Positions 8,983 to 18,630 of a stretch of DNA of 64,000 nt are shown here, piece after piece. Origin of the DNA: Neoalteromonas facilis. Its GTDB lineage: Bacteria > Pseudomonadota > Gammaproteobacteria > Enterobacterales > Alteromonadaceae. The stretch covers positions 53,720 to 117,719 of the forward strand of contig NZ_PEAY01000007.1 of NCBI RefSeq assembly GCF_002807665.1, read 5' to 3'. The translations under genes and the position numbers were made by a program. The notes beneath the pieces were generated by a model. The model had not been told where the DNA came from. It saw nothing but the letters and a program-made list of their open reading frames with translations, and searched no databases. Position 1 is the first letter of the stretch. Each line of letters starts with the position of its first letter.

Positions 8983-9930
8983 TTGAAACTTATCCAGTAC
9001 ACATGCCTCGTCAGCCTATTGTTTTTATCTCATGCTTTCGCAAGTGGACAGACAGATAGCGATGTCATCATCAGCAAAGACGAAATCGCCCAAGTACTTA
9101 AGAATTCACAGCAAGCTATACAACAGCACTACATTGCGCCCGCTAAAGTGGAGCGTATAACCAACGCTATTGGTGCACGGCAAAAATTAGCCAAATTTCA
9201 GCAAGACATCCCTTTTGCTCGACTAAAGCAAGAGCTTGAACATGTTCTGATCAGTGCCAGTGGTGATAGTAGTTTTGAAATAAAACGCCGCGAGATGCTA
9301 TCTAACGACAGCGACAATGAACATTTTCCCAGTGCCATTCAAACGCAGATCCTCGATAACAATATTGGCATGCTCTCGATTACAGGTGACTTAACCTACT
9401 TTGGGGTAGAACACGATATTTCAGTTGCAATGGGATATTTGCAATCCGTCGATGGCTTGATTATCGATCTTCGAAACGCCGGGAGTGGCACATTGAAAGC
9501 AGCCATATATCTGATGAATTATTTGCTCGAGGCAGACACGGTTTTGTCTGACATCACCTATGGCAACAATCAGTCTGAACGCATTTTCTCCACTAATCCC
9601 AGTACAAACGCTTTGAAAAAACAGCCATCAGTTTATGTTTTAACTTCAAGCTTTGTAGCAGGCACATGGGAGTTTTTCACTTACACACTGAAACATTTAA
9701 ACGCCGCAACGGTTGTAGGCGAAGATACGATGGGGGTTGGGCGTATGACAACAGCCATATCTATGAGTGAAAATGTTCGACTTGTATTAGCCTATGCTGA
9801 AACTAAGCATCCAATCACGTCCGATAACTGGCAGTCAGTGGGTGTGATAGCAGAATACCAAACCAACGCGGCACAAAGTGAGGACGTCGCTTATCGCATG
9901 TTACTAGAACAGCTAAAACCACAGCCATAG
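8983..9930 (+). CDS. Secreted S41 (C-terminal processing) peptidase-like protein, possibly inactive
   Basis: 315 residues from a TTG start, chosen because it gives a clean signal peptide (KLIQYTCLVSLLFLSHAFA, cleavage near residue 20). Residues about 30-110 look like the helical cap of the S41/IRBP family. Residues 128-290 resemble the tail-specific protease core: IGMLSITGDL, DGLIIDLRNAGSGT, YVLTSSFVAGTWEFF and VVGEDTMGVG. In active members the third motif contains an FSAAE-type catalytic Ser; here that position aligns with Gly227, while the Glu (E230) is kept. No PDZ domain is visible. It may be an inactive relative or use another Ser. It is divergent from dinB and has no obvious operon partner. 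Confidence 0.7.
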   Translation: MKLIQYTCLVSLLFLSHAFASGQTDSDVIISKDEIAQVLKNSQQAIQQHYIAPAKVERITNAIGARQKLAKFQQDIPFARLKQELEHVLISASGDSSFEIKRREMLSNDSDNEHFPSAIQTQILDNNIGMLSITGDLTYFGVEHDISVAMGYLQSVDGLIIDLRNAGSGTLKAAIYLMNYLLEADTVLSDITYGNNQSERIFSTNPSTNALKKQPSVYVLTSSFVAGTWEFFTYTLKHLNAATVVGEDTMGVGRMTTAISMSENVRLVLAYAETKHPITSDNWQSVGVIAEYQTNAAQSEDVAYRMLLEQLKPQP

Positions 9931-9969
9931 CACTTCGCCTAGGTTGCGGCAACTAGCGTGCCGACATAG

Positions 9970-10701
9970 CTAGAATACGTATTTATATTCCAGTCCAACC
10001 GCTAAGTTATTGACATCACTGCGGCGGTATTGATTCACGCGATACTCGCTGATAACAAACCAACCCGGGGCAAATTCGTAACCCAGCTGTACTTCAGTAA
10101 CAATGGGATCATCGGGGATTGTATCGGGCAGGGGTTCATTGAAATTATGATCAATAAAACCCGCCAGATAGAGCTTGTCACTGATGTAGGGAAATGTCAT
10201 GCCAAATGAATGCTCCAATTGCCACGCCGTGCCTTCAAGCTGATCAAACTGAATGGCATGCAAGTTGAGTGCATAGCGCATGTTCAAGGCTTTGAAAAAT
10301 GAGGCCAACCAAGCCGTGTCATTGAGTCGCCAGCGTATGCCTAATCGATAGCGGTCGTTTCCGCTTCCCGAACGCAAATTGGCCTGAAAAGTCAAATCAA
10401 AAGGAGAACCCTCGGCTACCTGCCAACGTAAGTTTTGTTCAGTAAAATAAATGGTTTTGTCTTGACCTGTTTCCTCAAACGTTTGGTCAATGACATTAAT
10501 AAAACCAAAGTACGACATACGGTGTGGCAGCGATGACGCTGTATTGATCACAAATCGCGCATCACTATCAACATCTTGTAAATAGGGGTATGCATTTAAA
10601 TCAATAAATCCTTTGTATTCATGGGACTGACTTAGTGCTGGTGTAGCCAAGCTGGCCATTAGCACGCTTGCTATTAATGGAAACAATCTCTGAGTAGCCA
10701 T
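9970..10701 (-). CDS. Putative outer-membrane beta-barrel protein
   Basis: Starting at the ATG at 10701, the 243-residue product has a signal peptide (MATQRLFPLIASVLMASLATPALSQS) followed by alternating amphipathic strands typical of an outer-membrane barrel. It ends in an aromatic residue (LEYKYVF), the usual sorting signature. Stretches such as RYRLGIRWRLNDT, QLGYEFAPGWFVISEYRVNQY and NLAVGLEYKYVF look like adjacent barrel strands. The frame is open to 10842, but that extension would bury the signal peptide. I do not recognise a specific family or ligand. It sits alone between the S41-like gene (convergent) and nqrM (same strand, about 250 bp away). Confidence 0.65.
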   Translation of the reverse strand: MATQRLFPLIASVLMASLATPALSQSHEYKGFIDLNAYPYLQDVDSDARFVINTASSLPHRMSYFGFINVIDQTFEETGQDKTIYFTEQNLRWQVAEGSPFDLTFQANLRSGSGNDRYRLGIRWRLNDTAWLASFFKALNMRYALNLHAIQFDQLEGTAWQLEHSFGMTFPYISDKLYLAGFIDHNFNEPLPDTIPDDPIVTEVQLGYEFAPGWFVISEYRVNQYRRSDVNNLAVGLEYKYVF

Positions 10702-10957
10702 CAAGCGAATACCGATTATGGATTGATGACTATAGTGTGGTAGTGAATGTTGAATACGTCCAATTTTGACGCAAATGGCTAAAACACTTACAGCGAGTGC
10801 CGAGAACACTGAAATGTATTGATCAAGAGATACATCGCGCAATCATTAGACCAAAGCGGTGTATCTCAACAGGAAAAGAAAGGAGAGAAAGGCAAACGAC
10901 AAGTATGCCCTTTGGTTCAGCGGAAGTACAAAACAGTGTACTCCCGTAATACTCTAT

Positions 10958-11191
10958 TTATAAAATTTGGTTCTTCTGCCACTCGTCCAATTTCTTTTGA
11001 CGCGCTTCTTCACGCTCCATACGCGCCTTCTTGCGGTCACATGGCTCAGGACAATCACAGGCCTTATCTACGCCAAGGGCACCTAATCCTCCGCAGCTAC
11101 CCGAAATGGTTTTGCGCTGGACCATATAACCCACAGCCATAGCGGCCACCATGGCTAGGAAGAAAACAAAGGCTAAAACAAATGTGCTCAT
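10958..11191 (-). CDS. nqrM: Na+-NQR maturation protein NqrM
   Basis: A 77-residue protein from the internal ATG at 11191. It has one N-terminal membrane helix (STFVLAFVFFLAMVAAMAVGYMV) followed by the conserved cysteine cluster SGSCGGLGALGVDKACDCPEPCD and a charged tail. NqrM proteins (formerly DUF539) are required to mature the sodium-pumping NADH:quinone reductase, supplying or placing iron at the NqrD/NqrE Fe site. It follows apbE at the 3' end of the nqr cluster, as in Vibrio. The frame extends to 11230, but the extra residues do not match the family. Confidence 0.93.
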   Translation of the reverse strand: MSTFVLAFVFFLAMVAAMAVGYMVQRKTISGSCGGLGALGVDKACDCPEPCDRKKARMEREEARQKKLDEWQKNQIL

Positions 11192-11210
11192 ATATAAATT
11201 ATCTCGTATC

Positions 11211-12239
11211 TCAATGGGTCGGCTCGACAACTGTCACCCGCTGTTCAAATCCGCTTGACGCCCACTCGACAAACTCATCACCTTCTTTGGTGATCAACAT
11301 AACGGCCCAATCATTCAATTCAGCAAGCGCTTTGGCCTTCTCAGCCCCCATCACCGCAAGCGCCGTTGCAAGACCATCGGCAGTCATCGTAGATGGGTGC
11401 ACTACTGTAACTGAGACAAGATTGTGCTGAATAGGTTTCCCTGTTGTTGGGTCAATCAAGTGTGAATAGCGCACACCGTCTTGCTCATAATAGTTGCGGT
11501 AATCGCCCGATGTCGCAATTGCATTATCGCCGATCTCAATCACTTTCTGAAGTATGCGCTGTTCCGTGACTGGCTTTTCGATTGCGATGCGCCATAGTTG
11601 GCCATTTAACTTTTTACCTGCAACGCGCATCTCGCCACCGATTTCCACCAAATAATCAGTAAAACCATTCGCTTGCAGTAGCTCCGCAATCACGTCCACA
11701 CCATAGCCTTTCGCGATAGTACTCAGATCAACGTACAGCTCAGGATGGTATTTAATAACAGCTCTGTCAGTCAGTTGTAACTGCGCAATCCCGGTTTTAG
11801 ATAACGCTTCGGTAATAGTTTCATCAGTAGGAATGACCTCCGGACGCATATCAGGGCCAAAGCCCCAAAGATTGACAACCGGCCCAATAGTAATGTCCAA
11901 GGCACCCTCGGTTACGCCAGCCAATCGTATCGCTTCGGCAATCACTAAATGAGTTTGCGGCGAAATAGCAAAAGGCTCTTGAGATCTTGATTGGTTAAAG
12001 CGAGACAGTTCAGATTGTGGGTCATAAGTCGACATCAGCGCATTCACATTAGCTAATGCAGCCTTTATCTGATCATGCAGTATATTTTCATCTACTGACG
12101 CATTGGGCGGCACTTTAATGTTGTAAGTGGTTCCCATGGTTTTGCCGGTAAAATGAGTTTCTTCTGGAACAGGTTGCGAACACGCAACAGCAAAACACAA
12201 CGTGAATAAGAATAAGATCGGTAAGCGAAACGGGGTCAT
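11211..12239 (-). CDS. apbE: FAD:protein FMN transferase (ApbE)
   Basis: A 342-residue lipoprotein (lipobox ending AVAC, Cys20) that covalently attaches FMN to Thr residues of NqrB and NqrC using FAD as donor. ApbE features include FTGKTMGTTYNIK near the N-terminus, SELSRFN, AITIGPVV-like DITIGPVVNLWGFG, DLSTIAKGYGVD, the GGEMR stretch, and TSGDYRNYYEQDGVRYSHLIDPTTGKPI with the FAD and Mg-binding residues. It sits between nqrF and nqrM. A hairpin terminator separates it from nqrF, so expression may be partly independent of the main operon. Confidence 0.93.
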   Translation of the reverse strand: MTPFRLPILFLFTLCFAVACSQPVPEETHFTGKTMGTTYNIKVPPNASVDENILHDQIKAALANVNALMSTYDPQSELSRFNQSRSQEPFAISPQTHLVIAEAIRLAGVTEGALDITIGPVVNLWGFGPDMRPEVIPTDETITEALSKTGIAQLQLTDRAVIKYHPELYVDLSTIAKGYGVDVIAELLQANGFTDYLVEIGGEMRVAGKKLNGQLWRIAIEKPVTEQRILQKVIEIGDNAIATSGDYRNYYEQDGVRYSHLIDPTTGKPIQHNLVSVTVVHPSTMTADGLATALAVMGAEKAKALAELNDWAVMLITKEGDEFVEWASSGFEQRVTVVEPTH

Positions 12240-12252
12240 GGTATTCCTAAAA

Positions 12253-12276
12253 AAAGAGGGCGAAAACGCCCTCTTA
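12253..12276 (-). terminator. Rho-independent terminator between nqrF and apbE
   Basis: Perfect 9-bp stem AAGAGGGCG / CGCCCTCTT (12254-12262 and 12267-12275) with an AAAA loop, followed on the minus strand by a run of T. It ends or attenuates nqrABCDEF transcription before apbE. Confidence 0.8.
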
Positions 12277-12295
12277 TTTAACTAATGATTGCTAA

Positions 12296-13528
12296 TTAGC
12301 CACCAAAGTCATCAAGCATGATGTTTTCATCTTCAACACCAAGGTCTTTCAACATGTTGATAACCGCTGCGTTCATCATAGGTGGTCCACACATATAGAA
12401 CTCACAGTCTTCTGGTGCTGGGTGGTCTTTCAGGTAATTCTCAAGTAATACTTGGTGAATAAAGCCTGTGTAACCTTCCCAGTTGTCTTCCGGTTGAGGA
12501 TCAGACAACGCCACATGCCAATTGAAGTTTTCGTTTTCAGCTTGCAGCATATCGAAATCTTCTACATAGAACATTTCTCGCAATGAACGTGCGCCATACC
12601 AGAACGAAATCTTACGCTTAGACTTCAAACGACGTAATTGGTCAAAGATATGCGAACGCATTGGCGCCATACCTGCACCACCACCGATAAAGACCATTTC
12701 CGCGTCAGTTTCCTTAGCAAAGAATTCACCGAATGGACCTGAGATCGTTACTTTGTCGCCTGGCTTCAAGCTCCAAATGAATGAGCTCATTTTACCCGCA
12801 GGTAAGCTAAGGTTATTAGGTGGCGGCGTAGCAATACGCACGTTCAACATAATAATCCCTTCTTCTTCTGGGTAGTTCGCCATTGAGTATGCACGAATAG
12901 TTTCTTCGTCTACTTTTGACTCAATATCAAAGAAGCCAAAGCGTTCCCAATCACCACGATATTCTTCAGGAATATCGAAGTCTTTGTACTTAACATGGTG
13001 AGGTGGCGCCTCGATCTGGATGTAACCGCCCGCTCTAAACGGCACGCTTTCACCATCAGGAATACCCAACTTAAGCTCTTTGATAAACGTGGCTTCGTTG
13101 TTATTTGAAATAACTTCACAATCCCACTTCTTAATACCAAACACTTCTTCTGGTAATTCAATCTTCATGTCTTGCTTGATTGATACCTGACAAGACAATC
13201 GACAACCTTCACGCGCTTCACCTTTGGTGATGTGGTCAAGCTCGGTTGGCAGAATTTCACCACCACCTTCTTTCACATCAACACGACACTGACCACATGA
13301 GCCACCGCCACCGCAGGCGCTAGATACGAAGATACCAGCGTTTGCTAATGCACCTAACAACTTACCGCCCGGCTCAGCCGTGATAATTTTATCAGGATCG
13401 TCGTTCACCATAATTTTGATGTCGCCGCTAGGGACTAGCTTCGACTTAGCGAACATAATAATAAACACCAAGGCGAGTACGATGGCGATAAACATGCCAA
13501 CGCCGAGGTAAATTTCAACTTGATTCAT
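12296..13528 (-). CDS. nqrF: Na+-translocating NADH:quinone reductase subunit F
   Basis: A 410-residue NADH-oxidising subunit and the electron entry point of the pump. One N-terminal anchor helix (about 6-27) is followed by a 2Fe-2S ferredoxin domain with cysteines at 72, 78, 81 and 113 ([16 protein letters not shown]). A FAD domain has [11 protein letters not shown], and the NAD domain has [14 protein letters not shown] and [14 protein letters not shown]. Length and motifs match the Vibrio subunit. It is the last structural gene of the cluster and is followed by a terminator. It passes electrons from NADH via FAD and 2Fe-2S to the NqrD/E iron centre. Confidence 0.97.
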   Translation of the reverse strand: MNQVEIYLGVGMFIAIVLALVFIIMFAKSKLVPSGDIKIMVNDDPDKIITAEPGGKLLGALANAGIFVSSACGGGGSCGQCRVDVKEGGGEILPTELDHITKGEAREGCRLSCQVSIKQDMKIELPEEVFGIKKWDCEVISNNNEATFIKELKLGIPDGESVPFRAGGYIQIEAPPHHVKYKDFDIPEEYRGDWERFGFFDIESKVDEETIRAYSMANYPEEEGIIMLNVRIATPPPNNLSLPAGKMSSFIWSLKPGDKVTISGPFGEFFAKETDAEMVFIGGGAGMAPMRSHIFDQLRRLKSKRKISFWYGARSLREMFYVEDFDMLQAENENFNWHVALSDPQPEDNWEGYTGFIHQVLLENYLKDHPAPEDCEFYMCGPPMMNAAVINMLKDLGVEDENIMLDDFGG

Positions 13529-13546
13529 ACCTTTGACCTGCCTTTA

Positions 13547-14155
13547 TTAAAGTTGGATACCGGTGAATGACTGGAAGCCCAGTGCCATCAAACCAGCAAT
13601 CATAAATACTGAGCCTAGACCGCGCACACCATCAGGCATATCGGCATATTTAAGCTTTTCACGAACCGCAGCTAATAGTGTGATAGCCAGTGCCCAACCA
13701 AGGCCACTACCTACACCATAAACAACACTTTCAGCCAGGTTGTATTCACGTTGAACCGCAAATGCAACACCACCGAAAATCGCACAGTTAACCGTAATCA
13801 ACGGTAAGAATATGCCCAATGCGTTATACAGTGACGGGAAAAACTTATCCAAACTCATTTCTAGGATTTGAACCAAAGCAGCAATAACGCCGATAAAGGT
13901 CAAAAAGTTCAAGAAACTCAAATCAGCTTCAGGGAATCCGGCCCAAGCCAACGCTCCAGGTGCAAGGATATTAACGTAGATAATTTGGTTTACTGGGACT
14001 GAAATACCCAACACCACAACTACCGCAACACCCAAACCCATAGAGGTTTTAACTTTCTTAGAAACGGCTAGGAAAGTACACATCCCCAAGAACAGACTTA
14101 GTGCCATATTCTCGATAAAGATCGAGCGGACCAATAGTGATAAATAATGTTCCAT
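13547..14155 (-). CDS. nqrE: Na+-translocating NADH:quinone reductase subunit E
   Basis: 202 residues with six membrane helices, homologous to NqrD (inverted topology). The start is [34 protein letters not shown], the conserved N-terminus that carries one of the cysteines shared with NqrD to ligate the intramembrane iron centre. A second conserved Cys lies in [15 protein letters not shown]. It is 2 bp from the end of nqrD and 18 bp from the start of nqrF. Confidence 0.96.
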   Translation of the reverse strand: MEHYLSLLVRSIFIENMALSLFLGMCTFLAVSKKVKTSMGLGVAVVVVLGISVPVNQIIYVNILAPGALAWAGFPEADLSFLNFLTFIGVIAALVQILEMSLDKFFPSLYNALGIFLPLITVNCAIFGGVAFAVQREYNLAESVVYGVGSGLGWALAITLLAAVREKLKYADMPDGVRGLGSVFMIAGLMALGFQSFTGIQL

Positions 14156-14157
14156 GA

Positions 14158-14790
14158 TTAATCCTTAGCCTCTACTTGCTCTGGTCTGATGGTACGAATA
14201 AACCAAATCATACCGCCGATTAAGAAGAATGAACTGAATGGAAGGATCAGTAAGCCATTACCTTGATACCAGCCACCGTTTTGTACCAATGGAAGGATTT
14301 CAAAACCAAGGATAGTACCGAAGCCTGCTAGCTCTTTGATTGTACCAATCACGATTAGGATAAATGAGTAACCTAAACCGTTACCGATGCCGTCAAGCAA
14401 GCTCATCACAGGCGGGCTCTTCATCGCATATGCTTCAGCACGCCCCATCACGATACAGTTTGTAATAATCAAACCAACGAATACGGAGAGCTGCTTCGAT
14501 ATTTCGTAACTGTAGGCTTTAAGCACTTGGTCAACCACGATTACCAATGATGCGATGATGGTCATTTGAATAATGATCCTTACGCTACTTGGGATATGGT
14601 TGCGAATAATCGAAATAAACAAGTTCGAAAACGCTACAACTGAAGTTAATGCCAAGGACATTACCAGTGCAGTTTCTAACTTTGTAGTAATCGCCAATGC
14701 TGAACATATACCTAGTACGTGTAAAGCAATCGGGTTACTGTCTAAAATCGGCCCGAACAGGGCTTTTTTCATTTCTTTTGTATCTGCCAT
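14158..14790 (-). CDS. nqrD: Na+-translocating NADH:quinone reductase subunit D
   Basis: A 210-residue integral membrane subunit with six helices. Conserved iron-ligand cysteines are in [15 protein letters not shown] and [15 protein letters not shown]. It pairs with NqrE to hold the Fe centre that moves electrons across the membrane from NqrF to NqrC. It is 12 bp after nqrC and 2 bp before nqrE, within one transcription unit. Confidence 0.96.
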   Translation of the reverse strand: MADTKEMKKALFGPILDSNPIALHVLGICSALAITTKLETALVMSLALTSVVAFSNLFISIIRNHIPSSVRIIIQMTIIASLVIVVDQVLKAYSYEISKQLSVFVGLIITNCIVMGRAEAYAMKSPPVMSLLDGIGNGLGYSFILIVIGTIKELAGFGTILGFEILPLVQNGGWYQGNGLLILPFSSFFLIGGMIWFIRTIRPEQVEAKD

Positions 14791-14802
14791 TGTTCTTGCC
14801 TC

Positions 14803-15564
14803 TTATGAACGCCAGGATTGCTTTTTAAGATAAGGACCATAGCCATTCTCACCAGCCCAGTAAGTCAATGTATTTTGTACACCGTTACTGGTTAGTGTGG
14901 CACCTGAAATAGCATCAACCGCGTAAGGGTTATCGCTACCAGCCTGCTTCTTCACTTTGATCGCTACCTGACCGTTGTCATAAAGCTTCTTACCTTGCCA
15001 CTTAGATGCCCATGCTGGGTTTTGAATTTCGCCACCCAATCCTGGTGTTTCTTTGTGTTGGTAATAGACCAATTCTTTGATGGTGTTGCCATCAGCATCA
15101 ACGGCTAAGAATCCGTACATCAAATCCCACAAGCCGCTGCCATGTACTGGCAAAACAACACGAGTCACAGCACCAGATTCGTTTTTAACAACGTATACAC
15201 TGGCGACATTCGGACGACGCTGGAAACCCACGTTACTGTTTTCAACCTTGCTGCTCAGTTCCGGGTTCTTAGCCGCTTTGTACATGTCATAGCCTTCAGC
15301 TTCTTCAACGTACTGACCACTGCTTAGGTCTACAAAGCGCTCTTCTACGAATTGCTCAAACACTTCTGCAATCTGACCACCAGTCATACCGGTTTGATAC
15401 AGACCTGCAGCAGTTAAGATATTGGTTTTCTTGTCTAACGCAGCATTACGCTCTTGCGTAGAACGTAAGCCAACAGCTGAACCTGCTACCACGATAGAGC
15501 AAACCAAACATACGGCAACTACGATGCCGACGGTTCTTCCTAAAGTTTCTTTTTTAGCCGACAC
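14803..15564 (-). CDS. nqrC: Na+-translocating NADH:quinone reductase subunit C
   Basis: A 253-residue subunit with an N-terminal membrane helix ([20 protein letters not shown]) and a periplasmic FMN-binding domain. The covalent FMN site is the Thr of [13 protein letters not shown] near the C-terminus, the target of ApbE. The start is GTG at 15564 ([11 protein letters not shown] follows), with a GGAGG ribosome-binding site 6-10 bp upstream. It overlaps the nqrB stop by 11 bp. The frame is open to 15645, but that extension lies inside nqrB. Confidence 0.95.
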   Translation of the reverse strand: MSAKKETLGRTVGIVVAVCLVCSIVVAGSAVGLRSTQERNAALDKKTNILTAAGLYQTGMTGGQIAEVFEQFVEERFVDLSSGQYVEEAEGYDMYKAAKNPELSSKVENSNVGFQRRPNVASVYVVKNESGAVTRVVLPVHGSGLWDLMYGFLAVDADGNTIKELVYYQHKETPGLGGEIQNPAWASKWQGKKLYDNGQVAIKVKKQAGSDNPYAVDAISGATLTSNGVQNTLTYWAGENGYGPYLKKQSWRS

Positions 15565-16795
15565 GTGCAAGCCTCCGTTTAATGTTGCTCTGCGCCACGA
15601 AGTAATCGAATAGTGGAGCCCATAAGTTTGCAAACAAGATGGCAAGCATAATGCCCTCAGGGAATGCTGGGTTTAACACACGAATTAACACGGTCATAAA
15701 ACCGATGAAAATACCGTACGCCCATTTACCTTGATTGGTGAATGATGCTGAAACAGGGTCTGTTGCCATAAAGAACATACCAAACGCCAACCCGCCAATG
15801 ACAAAGTGCCAATAGAACGGCATCGCAAACATTGGGTTTGTATCGCTGCCAACAAAGTTCAATAGAGAACCGAAGAACGCCACACCCAAAGCAACACCTG
15901 CGACAATGCGCCAGCTGGCGATGCGCATGTATATGATGAACAAACCACCGATCATAATAGCCAAGGTCGATACTTCACCGACTGAGCCTGGAATGTTGCC
16001 AAAGAATGCGTCCCACCATAATGCCAAATCAGTGAACCCATTGGTCACGTCACCCATTTCACCTGAAGCGGCTTTACTCAACCAAGTTGCGCCTGAGTAA
16101 CCATCTGCTGCGGTTGCTGGGTTAGTTGCGATCCATACTTGGTCGCCAGAAATTTGTGCAGGATATGCAAAGTACAAGAATGCACGACCTGATAGTGCTG
16201 GGTTTAGGAAGTTACGTCCTGTACCACCAAAGATTTCTTTCGCGATCACCACACCGAATGTGATACCTAACGCTACCTGCCACAACGGGATCGTCGCGGG
16301 TAATGTCAGTGCAAACAATACTGATGTTACGAAGAAGCCTTCATTGACTTCGTGTTTGCGGATAGAAGCGAATAATACTTCCCAGAATCCACCAACCACA
16401 AAGGTCACAGCATAAATAGGTAAAAAGAAACATGCACCGTAGAGCATCATACTGCCCCAACCGGTCGTTTCTAATCCTAGCTGACCACCCAGCGCACTGA
16501 ATAGTGCAGCTTGCCAGAAGTCCGGAAGTGATGAGCCATACTGCACCATCGCTTCATGCGCTTGCGCGCCTACGTTGTACATACCGTAGAACATAGCTGG
16601 GAACGTCGCCATCCATACCATGATCATAATACGTTTAAGGTCAATGCTATCTCTAACGTGCGTACCGGTTTTATTCACCTTACCCGGTGTATAAAAGATC
16701 GTCGCAGCCGCTTCATAGAGCGCATAAAACTTTTCATATTTGCCGCCAGCTTCGAAATGCGGCTCAATGTCTTCTAGAAATGTCTTTAACCCCAT
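15554..16795 (-). CDS. nqrB: Na+-translocating NADH:quinone reductase subunit B
   Basis: A 413-residue integral membrane core subunit with about ten helices. It carries covalent FMN on the Thr of [12 protein letters not shown] and the riboflavin and quinone sites, and forms the sodium channel. The N-terminus has [35 protein letters not shown], as in known NqrB. It starts 3 bp after nqrA and overlaps nqrC by 11 bp, which is typical of translational coupling in this operon. Confidence 0.97.
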   Translation of the reverse strand: MGLKTFLEDIEPHFEAGGKYEKFYALYEAAATIFYTPGKVNKTGTHVRDSIDLKRIMIMVWMATFPAMFYGMYNVGAQAHEAMVQYGSSLPDFWQAALFSALGGQLGLETTGWGSMMLYGACFFLPIYAVTFVVGGFWEVLFASIRKHEVNEGFFVTSVLFALTLPATIPLWQVALGITFGVVIAKEIFGGTGRNFLNPALSGRAFLYFAYPAQISGDQVWIATNPATAADGYSGATWLSKAASGEMGDVTNGFTDLALWWDAFFGNIPGSVGEVSTLAIMIGGLFIIYMRIASWRIVAGVALGVAFFGSLLNFVGSDTNPMFAMPFYWHFVIGGLAFGMFFMATDPVSASFTNQGKWAYGIFIGFMTVLIRVLNPAFPEGIMLAILFANLWAPLFDYFVAQSNIKRRLARVG

Positions 16796-16798
16796 GAC

Positions 16799-18139
16799 TT
16801 AGCCCTCTTTCTCGATAGTGGTCAGACAATCACGCAAGATTGGGCCGTAGTTATATTTGCCTGGGCAAACATAAGTACACAATGCCAAATCTTCTTCATC
16901 CAGCTCCAAACAGCCCATAGATTGAGCACTGTCAGTATCGCCAGAGATAATGTCGCGTAACAACAACGTTGGGATAATATCCAACGGCATAATGCGCTCG
17001 TAGTTGCCGATCGGCACCATCGAACGATCTGATCCATTCGTTGTTGTTGTCATGTTGAATTTTTTGCTACCACTCAAATGGCCTAAGTAAGCGCGAGTAA
17101 TTGAGTGTTTGTCACTACCAGGTGTTAACCAACCGAATAGTTTCTTTTCACGGCCTTCCATCAACAATGATACTTGTACATGGAAACGACCTAAGTAGCC
17201 GTGTACACCCATTGCAGTGGTACCCATAAGTACGGAACCCGAAACGGCACGTACGTCACCTTCTTTACATTCACCCGCAGCGATTTCGTTGATTGATGCG
17301 CCTAATACAGTGCGAATCAAACGCGGATTAACGGCTGCAGGACCTGCTAGAGAGATTACGCGACTGTTGTCTAGTTTACCGGTGGTAAACAATGCGCCAA
17401 TGGCAATCACGTCTTGGTAACCGATATGCCACACTTGCTTGTTCATGCCGACTGGATCAAGGAAATGAATGTGAGTACCGACCAGACCCGCTGGGTGAGG
17501 ACCGCCAAATTCATTTACTTCAACTCGTGCACCTTTTACATCAACCGATGCGCCTGCTGTTTTAGATACAAACAACTTGCCGTCGGTTAATGTGCTAAGT
17601 ACCGCCAAACCATTATTGAAATCGTCAATTCGCTCATTCACGATAAGCAACGGGTCAGCAGCCAATGGATTGGTATCCATCACCGACACGAAAATGGAAC
17701 TTGGGGTTGCATCTAAGGCCGGAGAACGACTGAATGGACGTGTACGCAGTGAAACCCACATACCCGCATCATTAAGTTGTTCAACAACTTTGTCACGAGA
17801 CAATGATGCAAGCTGACCGGCATCGACAGGCTCGAAGGTTACTTCATCATTACCTTCAATCTGAATAACCACAGATTGCAACACACGTTTGGCACCACGA
17901 TTAACCTCAACTACTTGACCTGCAGCCGGTGCAGTGAACTTAACGCCAGGGTTTTTCTTGTCTTCAAACAAGACCTGACCTTTCTTCACTGAATCACCAA
18001 CCTGCACGTGCATAGTCGGACGCATACCAACGTACTCTTCGCCCAGTACAGCGACTTTAGTCACGGCTGGGCCGTCACCGATTTGCTGCTGCGGCGCTCC
18101 CTCGATAGGAAGATCCAAACCTTTCTTGATTTTTATCAT
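16799..18139 (-). CDS. nqrA: Na+-translocating NADH:quinone reductase subunit A
   Basis: A 446-residue peripheral cytoplasmic subunit and the first gene of the pump operon. The N-terminus [20 protein letters not shown] is characteristic, with a biotinyl/lipoyl-like fold ([30 protein letters not shown]). The C-terminal region has [23 protein letters not shown]. No consensus ribosome-binding site is obvious before the ATG, but the upstream 120 bp contains two adjacent hairpins that may influence expression. Confidence 0.97.
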   Translation of the reverse strand: MIKIKKGLDLPIEGAPQQQIGDGPAVTKVAVLGEEYVGMRPTMHVQVGDSVKKGQVLFEDKKNPGVKFTAPAAGQVVEVNRGAKRVLQSVVIQIEGNDEVTFEPVDAGQLASLSRDKVVEQLNDAGMWVSLRTRPFSRSPALDATPSSIFVSVMDTNPLAADPLLIVNERIDDFNNGLAVLSTLTDGKLFVSKTAGASVDVKGARVEVNEFGGPHPAGLVGTHIHFLDPVGMNKQVWHIGYQDVIAIGALFTTGKLDNSRVISLAGPAAVNPRLIRTVLGASINEIAAGECKEGDVRAVSGSVLMGTTAMGVHGYLGRFHVQVSLLMEGREKKLFGWLTPGSDKHSITRAYLGHLSGSKKFNMTTTTNGSDRSMVPIGNYERIMPLDIIPTLLLRDIISGDTDSAQSMGCLELDEEDLALCTYVCPGKYNYGPILRDCLTTIEKEG

Positions 18140-18212
18140 ACGCTATAGCACTACTTTAATTACAAAACCTGATTTTACTAACCCACTTGGCGACAAGGGC
18201 CATAGGCAGGCA

Positions 18213-18260
18213 AATAGCCTAGTAAAATGAGGTTAGGCTATTGGATAACGACGGTTATCC
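18213..18260 (-). promoter_or_regulatory. Two adjacent hairpins upstream of nqrA
   Basis: First inverted repeat: perfect 9-bp arms AATAGCCTA (18213-18221) and TAGGCTATT (18234-18242). It is directly abutted by a second: 7-bp arms GGATAAC (18243-18249) and GTTATCC (18254-18260) with a 4-nt loop. They lie 74-121 bp before the nqrA start, so they could fold in the 5' leader or be protein operators. Neither is followed by a T run, so they are not typical terminators. Confidence 0.5.
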
Positions 18261-18593
18261 CCATATGTTTCGGCGCGTTGCCAAAACCCCCACATCCATA
18301 AAACCACTGCACTGCAACCACTCTAGGTATCCGTTTCCTGAGCACAGCATCGATTGTGAAATTATGTGATAGTTGTGATGTTTCATTTTTCGATTGCGGT
18401 GATATTGCATCCCATGCAGAACCACCTCAAATAAACTCTGTGATTTTAACACTAACCGGCATTCATGTGCTAATCAAAATCACATAAACATCAGAATTTT
18501 AATGCAATAAAACAACGACTCAACACCGATAGTTAGTATTCAGCCAGTTTATGCATTGCCATCTGTTTAGTTTTTGTTCGTTCTAAGCATAGC

Positions 18594-18618
18594 AAAACGC
18601 CCCAAAATGGGGCGTTTA
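18594..18618 (-). terminator. Terminator of fabV
   Basis: A perfect 9-bp stem AAACGCCCC (18595-18603) and GGGGCGTTT (18609-18617) around a 5-nt loop, starting 13 bp after the fabV stop on the minus strand and followed by TTTTGCT. It is a typical intrinsic terminator shape. Confidence 0.75.
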
Positions 18619-18630
18619 AAATTTTATTCT

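Larger units (their letters stand above)
18140..18630. other. Intergenic region between fabV and nqrA, with leader hairpins
   Basis: About 490 bp without a credible gene. The only open frame (18255-18452, minus) has no family resemblance and no ribosome-binding site, and I discount it. It holds the nqrA upstream region (two adjacent hairpins at 18213-18260) and the fabV terminator end at 18594-18618. The middle part (about 18265-18590) is AT-rich and presumably carries the nqr promoter, but I cannot place -35/-10 elements with confidence. Confidence 0.6.

Noticed and set aside
18255-18452. 65-residue open frame on the minus strand upstream of nqrA
   Set aside because: No ribosome-binding site and no family resemblance; low-complexity content in a region better explained as leader and promoter.
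18330-18480. CRP sites in the nqrA upstream region
   Set aside because: Half-sites such as TGTGA are present, but no second half-site with 6-bp spacing matches TCACA.
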